Shown here: in pieces, positions 37,926-48,546 of the stretch | Position numbering within the stretch: position 1 is the first letter of the stretch | Layout: the number at the start of each line of letters is the position of its first letter | Translations under genes and position numbers: made by a program | Origin: Thiomonas sp. X19 | GTDB taxonomy: Bacteria > Pseudomonadota > Gammaproteobacteria > Burkholderiales > Burkholderiaceae_C | Length of the DNA stretch: 64,000 nt | Assembly: GCF_900089495.1 (NCBI RefSeq) | Contig: NZ_LT605203.1 | Span: forward strand, 4,059,427 to 4,123,426 | Direction of reading: 5' to 3' | The notes under the pieces: generated by a model | Seen by the model: only the letters and a program-made list of their open reading frames with translations | What the model was told of the DNA's origin: nothing | Databases searched by the model: none

Positions 37926-38348
37926 ATGAACTTGCTGACTGATTTCAAGGAGTTTGCCGTCAAAGGCAATGTGATCGATCTGGCTGTTGCCGTGATCATC
38001 GGCGGCGCCTTCGGCAAGATCGTCGAAGCCCTGGTGGGCGACATCATCATGCCGGTGGTTGGAGCCATCATCGGCAAGATCGATTTCTCGAATTTTTTTA
38101 TTCCGCTGGGGACGGTTCCCGCAGGAACGGAAATGACGCTTGCCGCCTTGAAAAAGGCGAACGTTCCTGTACTGGCCTATGGCGACTTCATCACCATCGC
38201 CATCAACTTTCTGATCCTGGCCTTCATCATTTTCATGATGGTCCGGCTCATCAGCAAGCTCAAGCGCGCGCAACCCCCGGCACCACCCGCAGCCGACCCC
38301 GAGGAAATCTTGCTGCTGCGAGACATTCGCGACTCGCTCAGACGCTGA
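37926..38348 (+). CDS. mscL: Large-conductance mechanosensitive channel
   Basis: MscL opens on membrane tension and releases solutes on osmotic downshock. The product has 140 residues. '[44 protein letters not shown]' is the N-terminal helix plus TM1, and '[23 protein letters not shown]' is TM2. The C-terminal bundle ends '[15 protein letters not shown]'. GGGAGTG precedes the ATG at 37926. It is divergent from petA and convergent with pdxA (7-base gap). Confidence 0.97.
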   Translation: MNLLTDFKEFAVKGNVIDLAVAVIIGGAFGKIVEALVGDIIMPVVGAIIGKIDFSNFFIPLGTVPAGTEMTLAALKKANVPVLAYGDFITIAINFLILAFIIFMMVRLISKLKRAQPPAPPAADPEEILLLRDIRDSLRR

Positions 38349-38355
38349 AACCGAA

Positions 38356-39381
38356 CTAAGCGCGGCTGATGAGTTGCCGCGCCATGGCGATGGCACTCGC
38401 CAGGCTGGCTGGATTGGCGCATCCACGCCCTGCCAGGTCGAATGCCGTGCCGTGGTCCGGGCTGGTGCGCACGAAGGGCAAGCCGAGGGTGACGTTCACG
38501 CCTGCGTCCAGCCCCATGTACTTCACCGGAATCAGGCCATGGTCGTGCAGCATGGCGACCACCACGTCGAACGCGCCCGCATGCCCAGGGGCATTGCGGG
38601 CGCGCATGAACACCGTATCGGGCGCATGCGGCCCGCTGGCATCGATGCCCTCGGCCCGGGCCTGCTCGATGGCCGGGGTAAGAATGCGAATCTCTTCATC
38701 GCCGAATAAACCGCCCTCACCCGCATGCGGGTTCAAACCCGCCACTGCAATGCGCGGGTGCGCCTGACCCCAGCGCTGTGCGGCTGCGTGGGTGATGCGC
38801 AAGGTGTCGAGAACGGCTTCGAACGTGACGGCATCGATCGCCTCGCGAACGCTCATGTGGATGGTGACGAGCACGGTTCGAAGCTCGTCATTGGCCAGCA
38901 TCATGCGCACCGGCGCGCCCCCCGCCAGATGCTGCAGCAACTCGGTGTGGCCAGGGAAAGGCACACCCGCGGCATGCAAGGCCTCCTTATGAACGGGCGC
39001 CGTGACGATGGCGGCGACCTCGCCGCGCAGCGCCGCTTGCGCGGCGGTGACGATGGCGGCATGCGCCGCCGCGCCGGCGCGTGCATCCACTCGTCCAGGC
39101 GCAAGGTCGCGCAGCGATCCGGGCTCCAGGCCATCGGCCTGCAGCACGGGGATCACGCCGGGAGGCAGGCCGTGCCATTGCGCCACTTGCTCGATGCGCG
39201 CCACGCTCGGCCCCAAGGCCCCGGGAATGTCCAGACGGGCGGCGGCCGCAGCGATGACTTGGGCATCGCCCACCACGACGCAATCCTGCGCCTGCCCCGC
39301 GGCGAAGGCCTTGACGATGATTTCCGGGCCGATGCCGGCGGCATCTCCCATGGTGATGGCCAGGGGCTGTGTCGGGTTCAT
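38356..39381 (-). CDS. pdxA: 4-hydroxythreonine-4-phosphate dehydrogenase
   Basis: PdxA oxidises 4-phosphohydroxy-threonine for pyridoxal phosphate synthesis. The product has 341 residues from the ATG at 39381 (MNPTQPLAITMGDAAGIGPEII). 'GHTELLQHLAG', 'NPHAGEGGLFGDEE', 'MLHDHGLIPVKYMG' and 'TSPDHGTAFDLAG' hold the metal and substrate residues. It overlaps the NIF3-like gene by 4 bases. The usual surA/ksgA neighbours are absent. Confidence 0.96.
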   Translation of the reverse strand: MNPTQPLAITMGDAAGIGPEIIVKAFAAGQAQDCVVVGDAQVIAAAAARLDIPGALGPSVARIEQVAQWHGLPPGVIPVLQADGLEPGSLRDLAPGRVDARAGAAAHAAIVTAAQAALRGEVAAIVTAPVHKEALHAAGVPFPGHTELLQHLAGGAPVRMMLANDELRTVLVTIHMSVREAIDAVTFEAVLDTLRITHAAAQRWGQAHPRIAVAGLNPHAGEGGLFGDEEIRILTPAIEQARAEGIDASGPHAPDTVFMRARNAPGHAGAFDVVVAMLHDHGLIPVKYMGLDAGVNVTLGLPFVRTSPDHGTAFDLAGRGCANPASLASAIAMARQLISRA

Positions 39382-40127
39382 GCCGGATTGTCGATGTCGA
39401 TGAAGCGGTGCTCGATGCCGAAACTGCGTTCCAGGTGCCCGCCCAGCGCCTGCACGCCGTAGCGTTCGGTGGCGTGGTGGCCGCCCGCGAGATAGGCGAT
39501 GCCCATCTCGCGGGCGAAGTGCGCCGTGGGCTCGGAAATCTCGCCGCTGATGTAGGTGTTCGCACCGGCGGCATGGGCCTGCTCGACCCAGCCTTGCGCG
39601 GCTCCGGTGCACCAGGCCAGACGGCCGACGCGCGCGGTGGGATCGCCCACCAGCACGGGCGCGCGCTCGAGCTTGCGCCCGAGTTCAGCAGCAAGATCGG
39701 CCAGCGTTTCCTGCGCGGGTGCCGAGCCCAGCCAGCCCAGATCCTGCTTGCCAAAACGACCATCGGCCCGCCACCCCATGCGCGCGGCCAATTGGGCGTT
39801 GTTGCCCACCAGGGGATGCGCGTCCAGGGGCAGGTGATAGGCGAACAAATTGAGGTCAGCCGCCATCAGCGCGGCCAGGCGTTTGCGCTTTTGGCCCACC
39901 ACGCGCGGGTCTTCACCACGCCAGAACCAGCCGTGATGCACGAGGATGGCGTCGGCGCCCTGCTGGGCGGCGCGTTCGATCAGCGCCAGGCTTGCCGTGA
40001 CGCCACTGACGACGCGGCGGATGCGCGCCCTGCCCTCGACTTGCAAGCCGTTTGGGCCATAATCCTCAAAGCCATCGGTGCGCAGAAAATCGCGTAGATA
40101 GGCGGCCAATTGCTCGCGGTCGATCAT
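39378..40127 (-). CDS. NIF3/DUF34 family metal-binding protein
   Basis: The 249-residue protein of the Nif3-like (YbgI/YqfO) family, whose members resemble GTP cyclohydrolase I in fold, carries a dinuclear metal site: 'ADAILVHHGWFW', 'YHLPLDAHPLVGNN' and 'GGHHATERYGVQAL'. The ATG at 40127 is followed by 'DREQLAAYLRDFLRTDGFEDYGPNGLQVEG'. It is divergent from the protease gene with a 17-base gap, so their ribosome sites and promoters must lie within each other's 5' regions. Function unclear. Confidence 0.9.
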   Translation of the reverse strand: MIDREQLAAYLRDFLRTDGFEDYGPNGLQVEGRARIRRVVSGVTASLALIERAAQQGADAILVHHGWFWRGEDPRVVGQKRKRLAALMAADLNLFAYHLPLDAHPLVGNNAQLAARMGWRADGRFGKQDLGWLGSAPAQETLADLAAELGRKLERAPVLVGDPTARVGRLAWCTGAAQGWVEQAHAAGANTYISGEISEPTAHFAREMGIAYLAGGHHATERYGVQALGGHLERSFGIEHRFIDIDNPA

Positions 40128-40144
40128 GTTCAGGGAAGGTGGGT

Positions 40145-41326
40145 ATGCGCAGGTTTTGGTTGATTTTCGCTCAGGCGACAACGATCGCGTTGGGCGTGGT
40201 GTTCGCGGTACGGATGCTGGCGCCGCAATGGCTGGAACGCAGCGCCGGCGCCCCTGGCCAAACGACGGTCTTGCAGCTGTTGCAGGCCGCGCCTGGACCG
40301 ACTGCTGCGCCTGCGGCGGGCTCCTACAGCGGCGCGGCGCGGAAGGCCATGCCGGCGGTGGTATCCGTCACTACGACGCGTGCGCCCAAGCCAGGCCGGG
40401 GATCGCTGTCGGGGCGATTTTTCGGGGGCTCCGACGCACGCGCGCCCACGGTGGGGCTGGGCTCGGGTGTGATCGTCAGCCCCACGGGCTATGTGCTGAC
40501 CAACAACCATGTGATCGAGGGTGCGGAGGAAATCGAGGTCAAGCTGGCGGATGGACGCGAAGCGGCCGCTCAGGTCGTGGGGCGCGACCCCGACACCGAC
40601 TTGGCGGTGCTCAAGATCAAGCTGCACGATCTGCCCACCCTGGCCTTCGGCGACGAGACCAAGGCGCGTGTCGGCGACGTGGTGCTGGCCATTGGCTACC
40701 CCTTCGGCGTCGGGCAGACGGTGACGCAGGGCATCGTCAGCGCCCTCGGGCGTACGCAACTGGGCATCAACACCTTCGAGAACTTCATCCAGACCGATGC
40801 TGCCATCAATCCCGGCAATTCGGGTGGGGCGCTGGTGGACGTGAACGGCAATTTGCTGGGCATCAATACCGCGATCTTCTCGCGCTCGGGCGGCTCGCTC
40901 GGCATTGGTTTCGCCGTGCCGGCGTCCACCGCGCGCAACGTGCTGCAGCAACTCGTGCAGAGCGGGCATGTGGTGCGCGGCTGGATTGGCGTGGAGCCAC
41001 AGGACATCAGCCCGCAACTGGCCCAGGCCCTGAGCCTGCCCGTGACCGACGGAGTGATTGTTGCCGCGGTGTTACGTCACGGACCTGCTGACCGAGCCGG
41101 CATGCGCGCGGGCGATGTGGTGCTCGACGTTGCCGGGCAGGCGGTGCACAACACGGGCCAGTTGCTCAACGCCGTGGCTGCCCTCAAACCCGGTAGCGCC
41201 GCCGCAGTGCGCATCTTGCGCCAAGGGCATGAGCAGCAACTTCAGGTCAAGATTGGCACCCGTCCGCAAGGGCCAGCCATGCTGCGGGATGAGGAAAGCG
41301 GAAACGCCGAGGGTGGCGCACCCTAG
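40145..41326 (+). CDS. DegS/HtrA-type periplasmic serine protease
   Basis: The 393-residue protein has an N-terminal signal anchor (residues 5-26), a trypsin-like domain with catalytic H122 (TNNHVIEG), D152 (DTDLAVLK) and S226 (GNSGGAL), and a single PDZ domain (about 285-375, 'GWIGVEPQDISPQLAQALSLP'). One PDZ plus an anchor is the DegS layout, but betaproteobacterial members beside tatC are also called DegQ/MucD-like. It faces the periplasm and may sense or remove misfolded envelope proteins. Confidence 0.9.
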   Translation: MRRFWLIFAQATTIALGVVFAVRMLAPQWLERSAGAPGQTTVLQLLQAAPGPTAAPAAGSYSGAARKAMPAVVSVTTTRAPKPGRGSLSGRFFGGSDARAPTVGLGSGVIVSPTGYVLTNNHVIEGAEEIEVKLADGREAAAQVVGRDPDTDLAVLKIKLHDLPTLAFGDETKARVGDVVLAIGYPFGVGQTVTQGIVSALGRTQLGINTFENFIQTDAAINPGNSGGALVDVNGNLLGINTAIFSRSGGSLGIGFAVPASTARNVLQQLVQSGHVVRGWIGVEPQDISPQLAQALSLPVTDGVIVAAVLRHGPADRAGMRAGDVVLDVAGQAVHNTGQLLNAVAALKPGSAAAVRILRQGHEQQLQVKIGTRPQGPAMLRDEESGNAEGGAP

Positions 41327-41376
41327 GAGGCGCGTGAGAAAACGCGTGCGCTCACGAAGTTTTCTCAACCTCCTCG
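41324..41376. terminator. Bidirectional hairpin between the protease gene and tatC
   Basis: TGAGAAAAC (41335-41343) and GTTTTCTCA (41359-41367) form a 9-base-pair stem. The inner segment holds CGTG/CACG, and the outer AGGAGG...CCTCCT arms extend it. The AAAA/TTTT within the arms gives a short T tract in both directions. It lies just after the protease stop and about 60 bases from the tatC stop, so it can serve both convergent units. Confidence 0.65.
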
Positions 41377-41438
41377 GAGCAGCCTGAGGGCATTCGGAAC
41401 GGATCACTTGGCTGCGGCACCTTGGGCTGCAGCAGTGG

Positions 41439-42248
41439 TCACGAGGCCGGGGGATCCGAATCCTTGGGTTGATCGGCGTCTTCATCGGGCGGCCGTGCGT
41501 ACTTGCCCAGCACCCGCGATCCGATGATGCCCACCTCGTACAGCAAAATCATGGACACGGCCAACGAGGTTTGCGAAAACACGTCTGGCGGGGTGATGAC
41601 GGCGGCGATGATGAAGGCCACGACGATGAAGTAACTGCGCCAGGCCTTGAGCTGCTCGATGGTGAGCATGCCGAAACGCACCAGCAGCATCAGCACCACC
41701 GGCACCTCGAAAGCGGTGCCAAAAGCCATGAACAAGGTGAGCACGAAGCTCAGGTAAGACTCGATATCGGGTGCGGCCGTCACCACCTTGGGCGCCACGT
41801 CCTGGATGAAGGTAAACAATCTTCCCAGAACGATGAAATACGCGAAGGCCACGCCCAGGTAAAAAAGAATGGTGCTGATGAACACCAGAGGGACAACCAG
41901 TCGTTTCTCGTGCGCATACAGCCCCGGCGCGATAAAGGCCCAGAGCTGATACAGCACGACGGGCAGGGCGATCATCAACGCCGTCAGCATGGTCAGCTTG
42001 AGCGGCACCAGGAAGGGCGTGATGACGCCGATGGCAATGAGGCCCGAGCCGTGCGGCAGATGTGCAATGAGCGGCTTGGCGAACAGGTCGAACAAACCGG
42101 ACGGGCCGGGATAGATGGCCAGGATGGCGAAGACGATGCCTATGGCGGCCACAGCGCGGATGAGCCGATTTCTCAGCTCGACCAGATGGGTCACGAAGGG
42201 CTGCTCGGCTTCCGGATTCGGGGAGTCGGACGGCTTGGGATCAGTCAC
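41439..42248 (-). CDS. tatC: Sec-independent translocase subunit TatC
   Basis: TatC is the six-helix receptor for twin-arginine signal peptides. The product has 269 residues. 'FVTHLVELRNRLIRAV' is the conserved N-terminal cytoplasmic motif, 'GLYAHEKRLVVPLVFIST' and 'FGTAFEVPVVLMLLVRFGMLT' are typical loops, and the C-terminal tail is acidic and Pro-rich. It ends the tatABC group that follows the his genes. The Rieske protein in this window is a likely substrate. Confidence 0.97.
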   Translation of the reverse strand: MTDPKPSDSPNPEAEQPFVTHLVELRNRLIRAVAAIGIVFAILAIYPGPSGLFDLFAKPLIAHLPHGSGLIAIGVITPFLVPLKLTMLTALMIALPVVLYQLWAFIAPGLYAHEKRLVVPLVFISTILFYLGVAFAYFIVLGRLFTFIQDVAPKVVTAAPDIESYLSFVLTLFMAFGTAFEVPVVLMLLVRFGMLTIEQLKAWRSYFIVVAFIIAAVITPPDVFSQTSLAVSMILLYEVGIIGSRVLGKYARPPDEDADQPKDSDPPAS

Positions 42249-42275
42249 GTGTGCGGCAGGAAAGGAGTGCGGGCT

Positions 42276-42770
42276 TCAGCGGCCGGAACGGGGACGGTGG
42301 CGCGCCACGCGGGCCGCGCCAGACAGGGCGTGACTGCGTACCCGGGCCTGGCGGCGATACCAGAGCGGAACGGCTTGGCCGGTGGATTTTTTCAGGCGCT
42401 TGGGCTTATGGCTCTCGAAACCCAGACCGTCGCCAATGGAGGGAGCATCGAACGCTGTTTGCGATCCGTCCTCCAGGCCTGCGGTGGCTTCTTTCCAGGC
42501 CGAGTCGAATTCCTGGCCGACGTCGCCGATGTTCTTGGAAACCGTGTTGTGGATGTCCTGCGCTGCCGACTCGACCGTGGACTTCATGCTGCGCAACTCG
42601 TCCAACTCCATTTGCCGGTTCACTTCGGATTTCACGTCGGCCATGTAGCGCTGCGCCCGGCCGAGCAGATTGCCCACCGTGCGCGCCACCTTGGGGAGTT
42701 TTTCGGGGCCGAGCACGATCAGCGCGACCACGCCGATGACGCCCAGTTCGGAGATGCCGATATCGAACAT
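42276..42770 (-). CDS. tatB: Sec-independent translocase subunit TatB
   Basis: TatB pairs with TatC in the substrate receptor. The product has 164 residues. The N-terminal membrane helix is 'MFDIGISELGVIGVVALIVLGPEKLPKVART', with the conserved Glu and the GPEKLP hinge. An amphipathic helix and a long charged region follow. The last 30 residues are Arg-rich and less typical. It starts 77 bases after the tatA stop. Confidence 0.94.
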   Translation of the reverse strand: MFDIGISELGVIGVVALIVLGPEKLPKVARTVGNLLGRAQRYMADVKSEVNRQMELDELRSMKSTVESAAQDIHNTVSKNIGDVGQEFDSAWKEATAGLEDGSQTAFDAPSIGDGLGFESHKPKRLKKSTGQAVPLWYRRQARVRSHALSGAARVARHRPRSGR

Positions 42771-42847
42771 GGCTGTTGCTCAGACCTTGCGGTGCCGATG
42801 CATAAAAAAGCCGGCAACATGGCCGGCCCGGCGCCGCTGTCCGGCGA

Positions 42848-43093
42848 TCAGGATTTTTCCTTGGCCTCGACGTCGATGGTGTCCTTCTTCACCGCGCCGG
42901 CCTGGGCACCCAGCTGCTTGTCGGCAGCCGTTGTGCCCGGGGTGGCCTCGGCATCGCCGTCGCGCATGCCGTCCTTGAAACCCTTGACGGCTGACCCCAG
43001 GTCGGAACCCATGTTTTTCAGCTTTTTCGTGCCGAAGACCATCATCACGATGACCAGGACGATCAGCCAATGCCAAATGCTCAATGAGCCCAT
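42848..43093 (-). CDS. tatA: Sec-independent translocase subunit TatA
   Basis: TatA forms the translocation-active oligomer. The product has 81 residues: a short N-terminus, a membrane helix ('[29 protein letters not shown]') with the FGxxKL hinge, and the amphipathic helix 'AVKGFKDGM'. The acidic/Ala-rich tail ends DVEAKEKS. It lies 21 bases after the HIT gene. Confidence 0.96.
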   Translation of the reverse strand: MGSLSIWHWLIVLVIVMMVFGTKKLKNMGSDLGSAVKGFKDGMRDGDAEATPGTTAADKQLGAQAGAVKKDTIDVEAKEKS

Positions 43094-43114
43094 TTCGATA
43101 CTCCTTAGCGACTT

Positions 43115-43465
43115 TCAGATCGTCGCGCGTTTCCAGGGGCGAGGGCCGCCCAAGACATGAAGATGCAGGTGGTAAACCTCCTGCCCGCCATTCGGTCCGG
43201 TGTTGATGACGGTTTTGAAACCATCGCCACAGCCTAGCTGCTCGGCCAGTCGCGGAACCAACGCCAGCATTTTACCGAGCAAGGCCTGGTCGCCAGGTTC
43301 CACTGCCGCCAGCGTGGCGATATGGCGCTTGGGCACCAGCAGAAAATGGACCGGTGCGGCCGGGTTGATGTCATGAAAAGCCACGACCCCATCATCCTCG
43401 TACAGCGTGTTCGACGGGATGGTGCCGGCAATGATCTTGCAGAAAATACAGTTGGGGTCGTGCAT
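43115..43465 (-). CDS. HIT-family nucleotide-binding protein (HinT-like)
   Basis: The 116-residue histidine-triad hydrolase has the active-site motif HLHLHV near the C-terminus. The N-terminal 'CIFCKIIAGTIPSNTLYEDDGVVAFHDINPAAPVHFLLVPKRHI' is typical of HinT, which hydrolyses adenosine phosphoramidates. It sits between hisE and tatA, as in many Burkholderiales, where the his-HIT-tat order is conserved without a clear functional link. Confidence 0.95.
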   Translation of the reverse strand: MHDPNCIFCKIIAGTIPSNTLYEDDGVVAFHDINPAAPVHFLLVPKRHIATLAAVEPGDQALLGKMLALVPRLAEQLGCGDGFKTVINTGPNGGQEVYHLHLHVLGGPRPWKRATI

Positions 43466-43546
43466 GTTGATGAACAGTACGAGTCAAATCAGGGTTTGGA
43501 TGCAAACTCGAATGAGGCGCTCACGACGGGCTGCTGTCAAGCCTGG

Positions 43547-43909
43547 CTACTTGGGTGACGACGCACTGCGGCGCGCGAATTCCTCGATGCCCGACAAACC
43601 TTCGCGCCGCGCCAATTCGGCCAAGACCTCACGCGGCGAAATGCCGTGATGGGCCAAGACCAGGAGGGTGTGAAACCATAAATCGGCCGCTTCATGGACG
43701 ATGGACTGGCGCTCTCCGCCCTTCGCCGCGAGGACGAATTCAGTGGCTTCCTCGCCAACCTTCTTGAGCATGGCATCGTCGCCCTTGGCGAAAAGACGGG
43801 CCACGTAGGACGAGGCTGGATCGGCCTGTTTGCGGGCTTCGATCACGGCGGCGAGGCGGTCGAGCACGTCGCAGCCCGGCGTGTCGGGCGCTGGTGAAGA
43901 TGGCTTCAT
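43547..43909 (-). CDS. hisE: Phosphoribosyl-ATP pyrophosphatase
   Basis: HisE removes pyrophosphate from PR-ATP, step 2 of histidine synthesis. The product has 120 residues from the ATG at 43909. '[50 protein letters not shown]' and '[18 protein letters not shown]' carry the MazG-like metal-binding acids. It overlaps hisI by 4 bases; the two are fused in enterobacteria but separate here. Confidence 0.95.
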   Translation of the reverse strand: MKPSSPAPDTPGCDVLDRLAAVIEARKQADPASSYVARLFAKGDDAMLKKVGEEATEFVLAAKGGERQSIVHEAADLWFHTLLVLAHHGISPREVLAELARREGLSGIEEFARRSASSPK

Positions 43910-44295
43910 GTGTAGATTTGCTCGGGATCTTTCAGCACGGGTTCGACCGTGGCCCATTCGCCTTGGCGCAACTCGCGGAAAAAACAGGAATGGCGTCCGG
44001 TATGACAGGCAATGCCAGGGTCGTGGCCGAGTTGGCGCACCGTCAGCAGCACCACGTCGCCATCGCAATCGAGCCGGATGGATTCAACCTTCTGCACGTG
44101 GCCGGAGACCTCGCCCTTGTGCCACAGGCGCTTGCGCGAGCGCGACCAATACACGGCCTCGCCCAGTTCCAGCGTGCGCTGCAGCGCCTGCCGGCTCATC
44201 CAGGCCACCATGAGAATATCCTTGCTGCCCGCTTCCTGCGCAATGGCGGGAACCAGGCCGCTGGCGTCCCAGCAAATCTCGTCGAGCCAGTTCAT
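43906..44295 (-). CDS. hisI: Phosphoribosyl-AMP cyclohydrolase
   Basis: HisI opens the purine ring of PR-AMP, step 3 of the pathway. The product has 129 residues. '[37 protein letters not shown]' and the zinc ligands in '[17 protein letters not shown]' and '[11 protein letters not shown]' are intact. It lies 70 bases after hisF and overlaps hisE. Confidence 0.96.
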   Translation of the reverse strand: MNWLDEICWDASGLVPAIAQEAGSKDILMVAWMSRQALQRTLELGEAVYWSRSRKRLWHKGEVSGHVQKVESIRLDCDGDVVLLTVRQLGHDPGIACHTGRHSCFFRELRQGEWATVEPVLKDPEQIYT

Positions 44296-44365
44296 GCTGG
44301 AAGTGTAGTCATCATGCTGCTATGGACTGCGTTGACCCAGACGCCCCGGATGGCTTGTGCCTTCA

Positions 44366-45151
<786 letters not shown>

Positions 45152-45183
45152 GGAAGTGGGAGAGCTTGGGCCTTGCGCCGTGA

Positions 45184-45933
45184 TCAGGCCGAGCCGGCGG
45201 CCGCGGCCGCGACGCGCTGCTGCGCCGCCTTGAAGTCGAGCGCACCGGTGTAAATGGCCCGGCCGCAGATCACGCCTTCGACGCCACTGCTTTCCACCGC
45301 AATCAGGCGTTCGATGTCGGCCATGCCGGCCAGGCCGCCGGAGGCGATGACGGGGATGGACAGCGCCTCGGCCAGGCGCACGGTGGCGTCGATGTTCAGG
45401 CCGGTGAGCATGCCGTCGCGGCCGATGTCGGTGTAGATCACGCCCTCGACGCCGTAGTCCTCGAACTTGCGCGCCAGATCGACCACCTCATGGCCGGTGA
45501 GCTTGCTCCAGCCATCGGTGGCGACCTTGCCGTCGCGCGCGTCCAGGCCGACGATGATGTGGCCGCCGAAGGCGCTGCAAGCCTCTTTCAGGAAGCCGGG
45601 GTTTTTCACCGCGGCGGTGCCGATGACGACGAAGCTCAGGCCATCGTCCAGATAGCGCTCGATGGTCTCGAGGTCGCGAATGCCACCGCCGAGTTGCACC
45701 GGAATGTCTTCGCCCACCTCGCGCAGGATGGCGCGGATGGCAGGCTCGTTTTCCGGCCGGCCGGCGAAGGCGCCGTTCAGGTCCACCAGATGCAGGCGCT
45801 GCGCGCCCTGCTCCACCCAGTGCCGGGCCATGGCGGCGGGCTCGGTGGAAAACACGGTGGCGGCCTGCATTTCGCCTTGCTCCAGGCGGACGCACTGGCC
45901 GTTCTTGAGATCGATCGCGGGAATCAGCAACAT
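45184..45933 (-). CDS. hisA: ProFAR isomerase
   Basis: HisA isomerises ProFAR to PRFAR. The product is a 249-residue TIM barrel from the ATG at 45933 ([22 protein letters not shown]). Catalytic Asp residues lie in 'PAIDLKNG' and '[11 protein letters not shown]', and phosphate loops in '[18 protein letters not shown]' and '[15 protein letters not shown]'. It ends with an Ala-rich tail. It is a paralogue of hisF. Confidence 0.97.
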   Translation of the reverse strand: MLLIPAIDLKNGQCVRLEQGEMQAATVFSTEPAAMARHWVEQGAQRLHLVDLNGAFAGRPENEPAIRAILREVGEDIPVQLGGGIRDLETIERYLDDGLSFVVIGTAAVKNPGFLKEACSAFGGHIIVGLDARDGKVATDGWSKLTGHEVVDLARKFEDYGVEGVIYTDIGRDGMLTGLNIDATVRLAEALSIPVIASGGLAGMADIERLIAVESSGVEGVICGRAIYTGALDFKAAQQRVAAAAAGSA

Positions 45934-45979
45934 GGGACGGGTCGACAACGAGTTCGGGACATCCTGCCGGGCAGCCGGG

Positions 45980-46651
45980 TCAGGGATTCCAGTCGAGGAA
46001 ATTGCGGTAGAGCGCAAGGCCTGCCGCGGCGCTTTTTTCAGGGTGAAACTGGGTGGCGAAAATCGTATCCCGGGCGATGGCGCTGGCAAAGGTCACGCCA
46101 TACTCGGAGCGGCCCGCAATACTGCGCTCTGCTGTCGGCTGCGCATAGAAACTATGCACGAAGTAGAACGCCGCGCCATCGTCCACGCCCGCCCACAAAG
46201 GGTGAACTCGGCCGTCGTGCGCCACCGGGTGCACCGCGTTCCAGCCCATATGCGGCACCTTGTAGCGGCTGCCGTCGGGCTGGTTCTGGCCAGCGAGCTG
46301 GAAGCGGCGCACCTCGCCGGCGATCAGCCCCAGACCTTGTGTCGGGCCTTCCTCGCTGCGGTCGAGCAGCATCTGCATGCCGACGCAGACGCCAAAGAGT
46401 GGCTTGCCGCTGCGCGCCTGCCCGCCTGCGGCTTCAAGCACCGGTGCTTGCAGGCCGGAGTCGCGCAGCTCGCGCATGCAGTCCGGCATGGCGCCCTGAC
46501 CGGGCAGCACGATGCGGTCGGCAGCGCGCACCACCCGAGCGTCGGACGTGACCACCACCTGCCAGGGAAGACCCTTGGCGACATGCTGCACGGCCTGCGA
46601 CACGGAGCGCAGATTGCCCATGCCGTAATCGACGATGGCGACCGTTTTCAT
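45980..46651 (-). CDS. hisH: Imidazole glycerol phosphate synthase, glutaminase subunit
   Basis: HisH hydrolyses glutamine and channels ammonia to HisF. The product is a 223-residue class I amidotransferase with the nucleophile Cys in '[10 protein letters not shown]' and His-Glu in 'ATQFHPEKS'. '[15 protein letters not shown]' and '[11 protein letters not shown]' are family motifs. It lies between hisB and hisA. Confidence 0.97.
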   Translation of the reverse strand: MKTVAIVDYGMGNLRSVSQAVQHVAKGLPWQVVVTSDARVVRAADRIVLPGQGAMPDCMRELRDSGLQAPVLEAAGGQARSGKPLFGVCVGMQMLLDRSEEGPTQGLGLIAGEVRRFQLAGQNQPDGSRYKVPHMGWNAVHPVAHDGRVHPLWAGVDDGAAFYFVHSFYAQPTAERSIAGRSEYGVTFASAIARDTIFATQFHPEKSAAAGLALYRNFLDWNP

Positions 46652-46720
46652 GCGGGCGTCGGAAGGAACGGTGGTGTGGTGTGGCGAATCAGGTGCGGAC
46701 GATCCGCGCCGCAGGCGTGG

Positions 46721-47308
46721 TCACAGCGAGCCCTTGGTCGAGGGGATGGTCTGGCCCATGCGCGGGTCGATTTCGGCCGCCGCACGCAGCGCGCGGCCGA
46801 AAGCCTTGAACACCGTTTCGCACTGGTGGTGGGCGTTGTCGCCGCGCAGATTGTCGACATGCATCGAGATGAAGGCATGATTGACCAGGCCCTGGAAAAA
46901 TTCGTGGGCGAGATCGACGTCGAACTCGCCGATCATGGCGCGGGTGAAAGGCACATGCCATTCGAGCCCTGGACGGCCGGAAAAATCGATCACCACGCGC
47001 GACAGCGCTTCGTCCAGCGGCACATAGGCGTGGCCGTAACGGCGCACGCCTTTTTTGTCGCCAATCGCCTTGGCCAGGGCCTGGCCGATGGTGATGCCGA
47101 CGTCCTCCACCGTGTGGTGGCCGTCGATGTGCAGATCGCCCTCGGCCTGCACCCTGAGATCGACCAGGCCATGACGCGCGATCTGATCGAGCATGTGGTC
47201 GAAAAAACCAATGCCGGTGGCAAGCTTGGACACCCCGCTGCCGTCGAGATTGAGTTCGACGCTGATGCGGGTTTCAGCGGTTTGGCGGGTGACCTGGGCG
47301 ATACGCAT
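46721..47308 (-). CDS. hisB: Imidazole glycerol phosphate dehydratase
   Basis: HisB dehydrates imidazole glycerol phosphate to imidazole acetol phosphate. The product has 195 residues, the monofunctional form without the phosphatase domain. Manganese ligands lie in '[13 protein letters not shown]', '[13 protein letters not shown]' and '[16 protein letters not shown]'. The histidinol-phosphate phosphatase must be encoded elsewhere. The ATG is at 47308. Confidence 0.97.
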   Translation of the reverse strand: MRIAQVTRQTAETRISVELNLDGSGVSKLATGIGFFDHMLDQIARHGLVDLRVQAEGDLHIDGHHTVEDVGITIGQALAKAIGDKKGVRRYGHAYVPLDEALSRVVIDFSGRPGLEWHVPFTRAMIGEFDVDLAHEFFQGLVNHAFISMHVDNLRGDNAHHQCETVFKAFGRALRAAAEIDPRMGQTIPSTKGSL

Positions 47309-47373
47309 GCGTGGAGGCTGGGAAAACGGGTTTGGCCGTGATGGAACCGCGAAGAAAGCGGTATGACGCGATG

Positions 47374-48468
47374 TTACCGAAGCGCAGACGCTGGCTGCAG
47401 GATGTCGGCCAGCGCCAGCAGCAAGGCCTCGCACTGCGCCTCGGTCCCGACGGTGATGCGCAGGAACGGCGCAATGCGCTCGGGCTGACGGAAATGGCGT
47501 ACCAGGATGCGCTGTTCGCGCAGCTTGGCAGCCAACTCGGTGCCGGCATGCCGTGGGTGGCGCGCAAAAACGAAGTTGGCGGCCGATGGCAACACCTCGA
47601 AGCCGAGTTGCTGCAAACCGGCGACGAGCTTGCCGCGGCTGGCGGTGATGAGTGCGCGGGTGCGCTCGAACCAGGCTTCGTCCTGCATGGCGGCCACGCC
47701 GCCGGCAATGGCCAGCCGGTCCAGCGGGTAGGAATTGAAGCTGTCCTTCACCCGCACCAGGGCTTCGATCAAATCGACATGGCCCAGCGCGTAACCCACC
47801 CGCAAACCAGCCAGGGCGCGGGCTTTCGACAAGGTGCGCACCACCAGCAGGTTGGGATGGCGGTCGATCAGCGCGGCGGCGCTCTGCGCGCCGAAATCGA
47901 CATACGCCTCGTCGACCACCACCACCGCGTCGGGAAAGCCTGTCAGCAGGCGCTGGACTTCGGCCAGGGCCAGCGCCATGCCGGTGGGCGCGTTGGGGTT
48001 GGGAAAGATGATGCCGCCGACGCGACCGTCGCGTCCGACCTGCAAATAGTCGTCCACGCCGAGGCTGAAGTCGTCGCGCAAGGGCATCAGGCGCGTGGCC
48101 ATGTCGTACAGCCGGGCATAGACCGGATAGAAGCTGTAGCTGATGTCGGGGAACAGCAGCGGCGCGTCGTGCTTGAGCAGCGCCTGAAACACATGGGCCA
48201 GCACTTCGTCCGAACCATTGCCGACGAACACCTGCTCGCCCTGCAGACCATGATGGACGGCGATGGCGTCTTTCAGCGCCCGCGCCTCGGGGTCGGGATA
48301 CAGGCGCAGGTCTTCCGTTGCCGCCTCGCGGATGGCCTGCAGCACGCGCAAGCTGGGGCCGTAGGGGCACTCGTTGGTGTTGAGCTTGATCAGGCCGGCG
48401 ATCATCGGCTGCTCGCCCGGCACATAGGGTGTGAGGCCGTGCACGACCTCGCTCCAGTATCGGCTCAT
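47374..48468 (-). CDS. hisC: Histidinol-phosphate aminotransferase
   Basis: HisC is a PLP-dependent fold-type I aminotransferase. The product has 364 residues. '[12 protein letters not shown]' and 'VGNGSDEVL' precede '[14 protein letters not shown]' and '[11 protein letters not shown]'. The PLP lysine is in '[19 protein letters not shown]', and '[18 protein letters not shown]' binds the substrate phosphate. It follows hisD. Confidence 0.96.
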   Translation of the reverse strand: MSRYWSEVVHGLTPYVPGEQPMIAGLIKLNTNECPYGPSLRVLQAIREAATEDLRLYPDPEARALKDAIAVHHGLQGEQVFVGNGSDEVLAHVFQALLKHDAPLLFPDISYSFYPVYARLYDMATRLMPLRDDFSLGVDDYLQVGRDGRVGGIIFPNPNAPTGMALALAEVQRLLTGFPDAVVVVDEAYVDFGAQSAAALIDRHPNLLVVRTLSKARALAGLRVGYALGHVDLIEALVRVKDSFNSYPLDRLAIAGGVAAMQDEAWFERTRALITASRGKLVAGLQQLGFEVLPSAANFVFARHPRHAGTELAAKLREQRILVRHFRQPERIAPFLRITVGTEAQCEALLLALADILQPASALR

Positions 48469-48546
48469 GAATTGGCTCCCCAGGCGCTGCGCGCCGCCCG
48501 TCCGAGAGGGTATGCGCCTTTGAGGCGGCTCTGCAGGCTCATGCGG